Below are positions 63,143 to 64,000 of a stretch of 64,000 bases of DNA, piece after piece. The notes under the pieces are model-generated. The model had not been told where the DNA came from. It was given only the letters and a program-made list of their open reading frames with translations, and ran no database searches. Positions within the stretch are counted from its first letter, which is position 1. Every line of letters begins with the position of its first letter. A program made the position numbers and the translations under genes. Source of the stretch: Burkholderia sp. HI2500 (GTDB lineage: Bacteria > Pseudomonadota > Gammaproteobacteria > Burkholderiales > Burkholderiaceae); NCBI RefSeq assembly GCF_002223055.1, contig NZ_NKFL01000007.1, positions 682,001 through 746,000 of the forward strand, in the 5' to 3' direction.

Positions 63143-63156
63143 GTAGCATTTGCTAC
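63143..63156 (+). promoter_or_regulatory. Dyad 2 abutting the chrB start codon
   Basis: GTAGCA (63143-63148) and TGCTAC (63151-63156) are exact reverse complements around TT, directly before the ATG at 63157. The dyad overlaps a possible -10 (TAGCAT, 63144-63149). It is a candidate operator for ChrB, which acts as a chromate-sensing regulator in related operons. Confidence 0.55.
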
Positions 63157-64000
63157 ATGAACACCTTATCGATCTGGTCACTCCTGGTTCTGACCCTTCC
63201 GACAGAAAACGCGACGGCCCGCATGCGGTTCTGGCGTGCGCTGAAGGCGAAGGGGTGCGCGGTGCTGCGCGACGGCATCTACCTGCTGCCGTACACCGGA
63301 GAGCATGAAGCGACCCTGCGCGAACTCGCGGACGCGATCGCCGAGAGCGGCGGCACGGCCCACCTGTTGCGCGCGCCCAGTCTCGACCCGTCACAGGAAC
63401 AGGAATTCCGCGCGCTGTTCGACCGCGACGACGACTACGCGGCCTTCACGCGAACACTCATCGACGCGCGCAAGACACTGGCCGGGCAGTCCCCCACGGA
63501 ACTCACCCGCCTGCTGCGTCGCCTGCGCAAGGATTTCGACGCCATCCGGGCGATCGACTATTTCCCGGGCGATTCGGCCACTCGTGCCGAAGTCGCGCTG
63601 CAGGATTTCGTCGCGCTGGTCGACACCGTGCTGTCGCCGGGCGAGCCGCACGCCGCGGACCGCGCCATTCGCCCGCTGGCGATTGACGAGTACCACGGTC
63701 GCACGTGGGCGACGCGGCAGCGGATGTGGGTCGATCGCGTCGCGAGCGCATGGTTGATCCAACGATTCATCGACGCACGCGCCCGCTTCATCTGGCTGGC
63801 GGCGCCGGCGGATTGCCCGGTCGATGCGCTCGGCTTCGATTTCGACGGTGCGACGTTCACGCACGTCGGCGAGCGCGTGACATTCGAGGTGCTACTCGCC
63901 AGTTTCGGGCTCGAAAACGACGCCGCGCTGATGCGGCTCGGCGAGATCGTGCACGCGCTCGACGTAGGCGGCCCCGCCGCGCCGGAAGCGGTGGGCTTCG
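63157..64000 (+). CDS. chrB: Chromate resistance protein ChrB (partial, runs off window)
   Basis: At least 281 codons, cut by the window end. The N-terminal domain (SLLVLTLPTENATARMRFWR, GCAVLRDGIYLLPYTGEHEA) and the C-terminal domain start (RVASAWLIQRFIDARARFIW) match ChrB of chromate-resistance operons, where it senses chromate and/or helps protect the cell. The efflux pump chrA would be expected downstream, outside the window. No Shine-Dalgarno precedes the ATG; a -10-like TAGCAT lies 8-13 nt upstream of it, so the mRNA may be leaderless. Confidence 0.85.
   Translation, partial: MNTLSIWSLLVLTLPTENATARMRFWRALKAKGCAVLRDGIYLLPYTGEHEATLRELADAIAESGGTAHLLRAPSLDPSQEQEFRALFDRDDDYAAFTRTLIDARKTLAGQSPTELTRLLRRLRKDFDAIRAIDYFPGDSATRAEVALQDFVALVDTVLSPGEPHAADRAIRPLAIDEYHGRTWATRQRMWVDRVASAWLIQRFIDARARFIWLAAPADCPVDALGFDFDGATFTHVGERVTFEVLLASFGLENDAALMRLGEIVHALDVGGPAAPEAVGF

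Larger units (their letters stand above)
62530..63156. other. Intergenic region between UvrA-like gene and chrB
   Basis: A 627-bp divergent gap. Near the UvrA side it holds a LexA box and -10 element (62651-62672). A GC hairpin lies at 63059-63084 and two dyads at 63118-63131 and 63143-63156 next to chrB. Open frames between 62700 and 63050 look non-coding. Confidence 0.55.

Noticed and set aside
1..64000. CRISPR arrays, transposons, prophage genes, rRNA
   Set aside because: No regularly spaced repeats, transposase, integrase, phage structural genes or rRNA-like sequence were recognised on reading.

Overview
The window is GC-rich DNA with strong G/C preference at third codon positions and long antisense shadow frames. 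Its gene content (fused PntA with PntB, many LysR/AraC/GNAT genes, a PHB-depolymerase-type esterase, an itaconate-type CoA operon, a double-length UvrA paralogue) fits a betaproteobacterium of the genus Burkholderia, probably the cepacia complex. The species cannot be fixed from the sequence alone. No rRNA, tRNA, CRISPR array, transposase or phage gene was recognised.

Layout. 0-6 kb: a DHA2 exporter, two ATP-grasp ligases, a BASS-type permease and a LysR regulator, possibly a small-molecule or peptide ligation and export locus. 6-10 kb: a GNAT enzyme and a CobS-like AAA+/CobT-like VWA pair. 10-16.7 kb: a secreted-type esterase, an MHYT histidine kinase with a response regulator carrying a degenerate HD-GYP domain, a GNAT, a small TPR-like protein and an orphan divergent ABC ATPase. 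17-20 kb: the pntA-pntB proton-translocating transhydrogenase. 20.5-23 kb: a CPT-like kinase, an Amj-like membrane protein and a LysR. 23-30.7 kb: an accessory redox/catabolic block (hypothetical protein, tautomerase, MBL-fold hydrolase, SDR lacking its catalytic Tyr, Tat-exported DJ-1/PfpI protein, DUF4440 protein, two AraC-type regulators, alpha/beta hydrolase).

30.7-44.3 kb is a loosely packed mosaic with long gaps, orphan hypotheticals and a glutathione peroxidase broken by an amber codon. It also holds a GntR-SDF transporter unit flanked by 16-bp direct repeats, an orphan pstS and another DJ-1 protein. 44-49 kb: a DEAD-box helicase, a signal-less substrate-binding protein, a beta-carbonic anhydrase and a stand-alone MHYT protein. 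50-54.5 kb: a LysR-controlled operon (acyl-CoA dehydrogenase, hydratase, family III CoA-transferase, CitE-like lyase) resembling itaconate degradation, containing a deletion scar of etfBA. 54.5-64 kb: an LLM flavin oxidoreductase, a DUF1330 protein, a roughly 1960-residue UvrA with four ABC ATPase modules behind a near-consensus LexA box, and the start of chrB behind two dyads.

The strongest second-look items are the LexA-box-controlled tandem UvrA, the etfBA deletion scar, the amber-interrupted peroxidase, the degenerate HD-GYP regulator beside an MHYT kinase, the Tyr-less SDR, and the paired 16-bp elements around the GntR/transporter unit.
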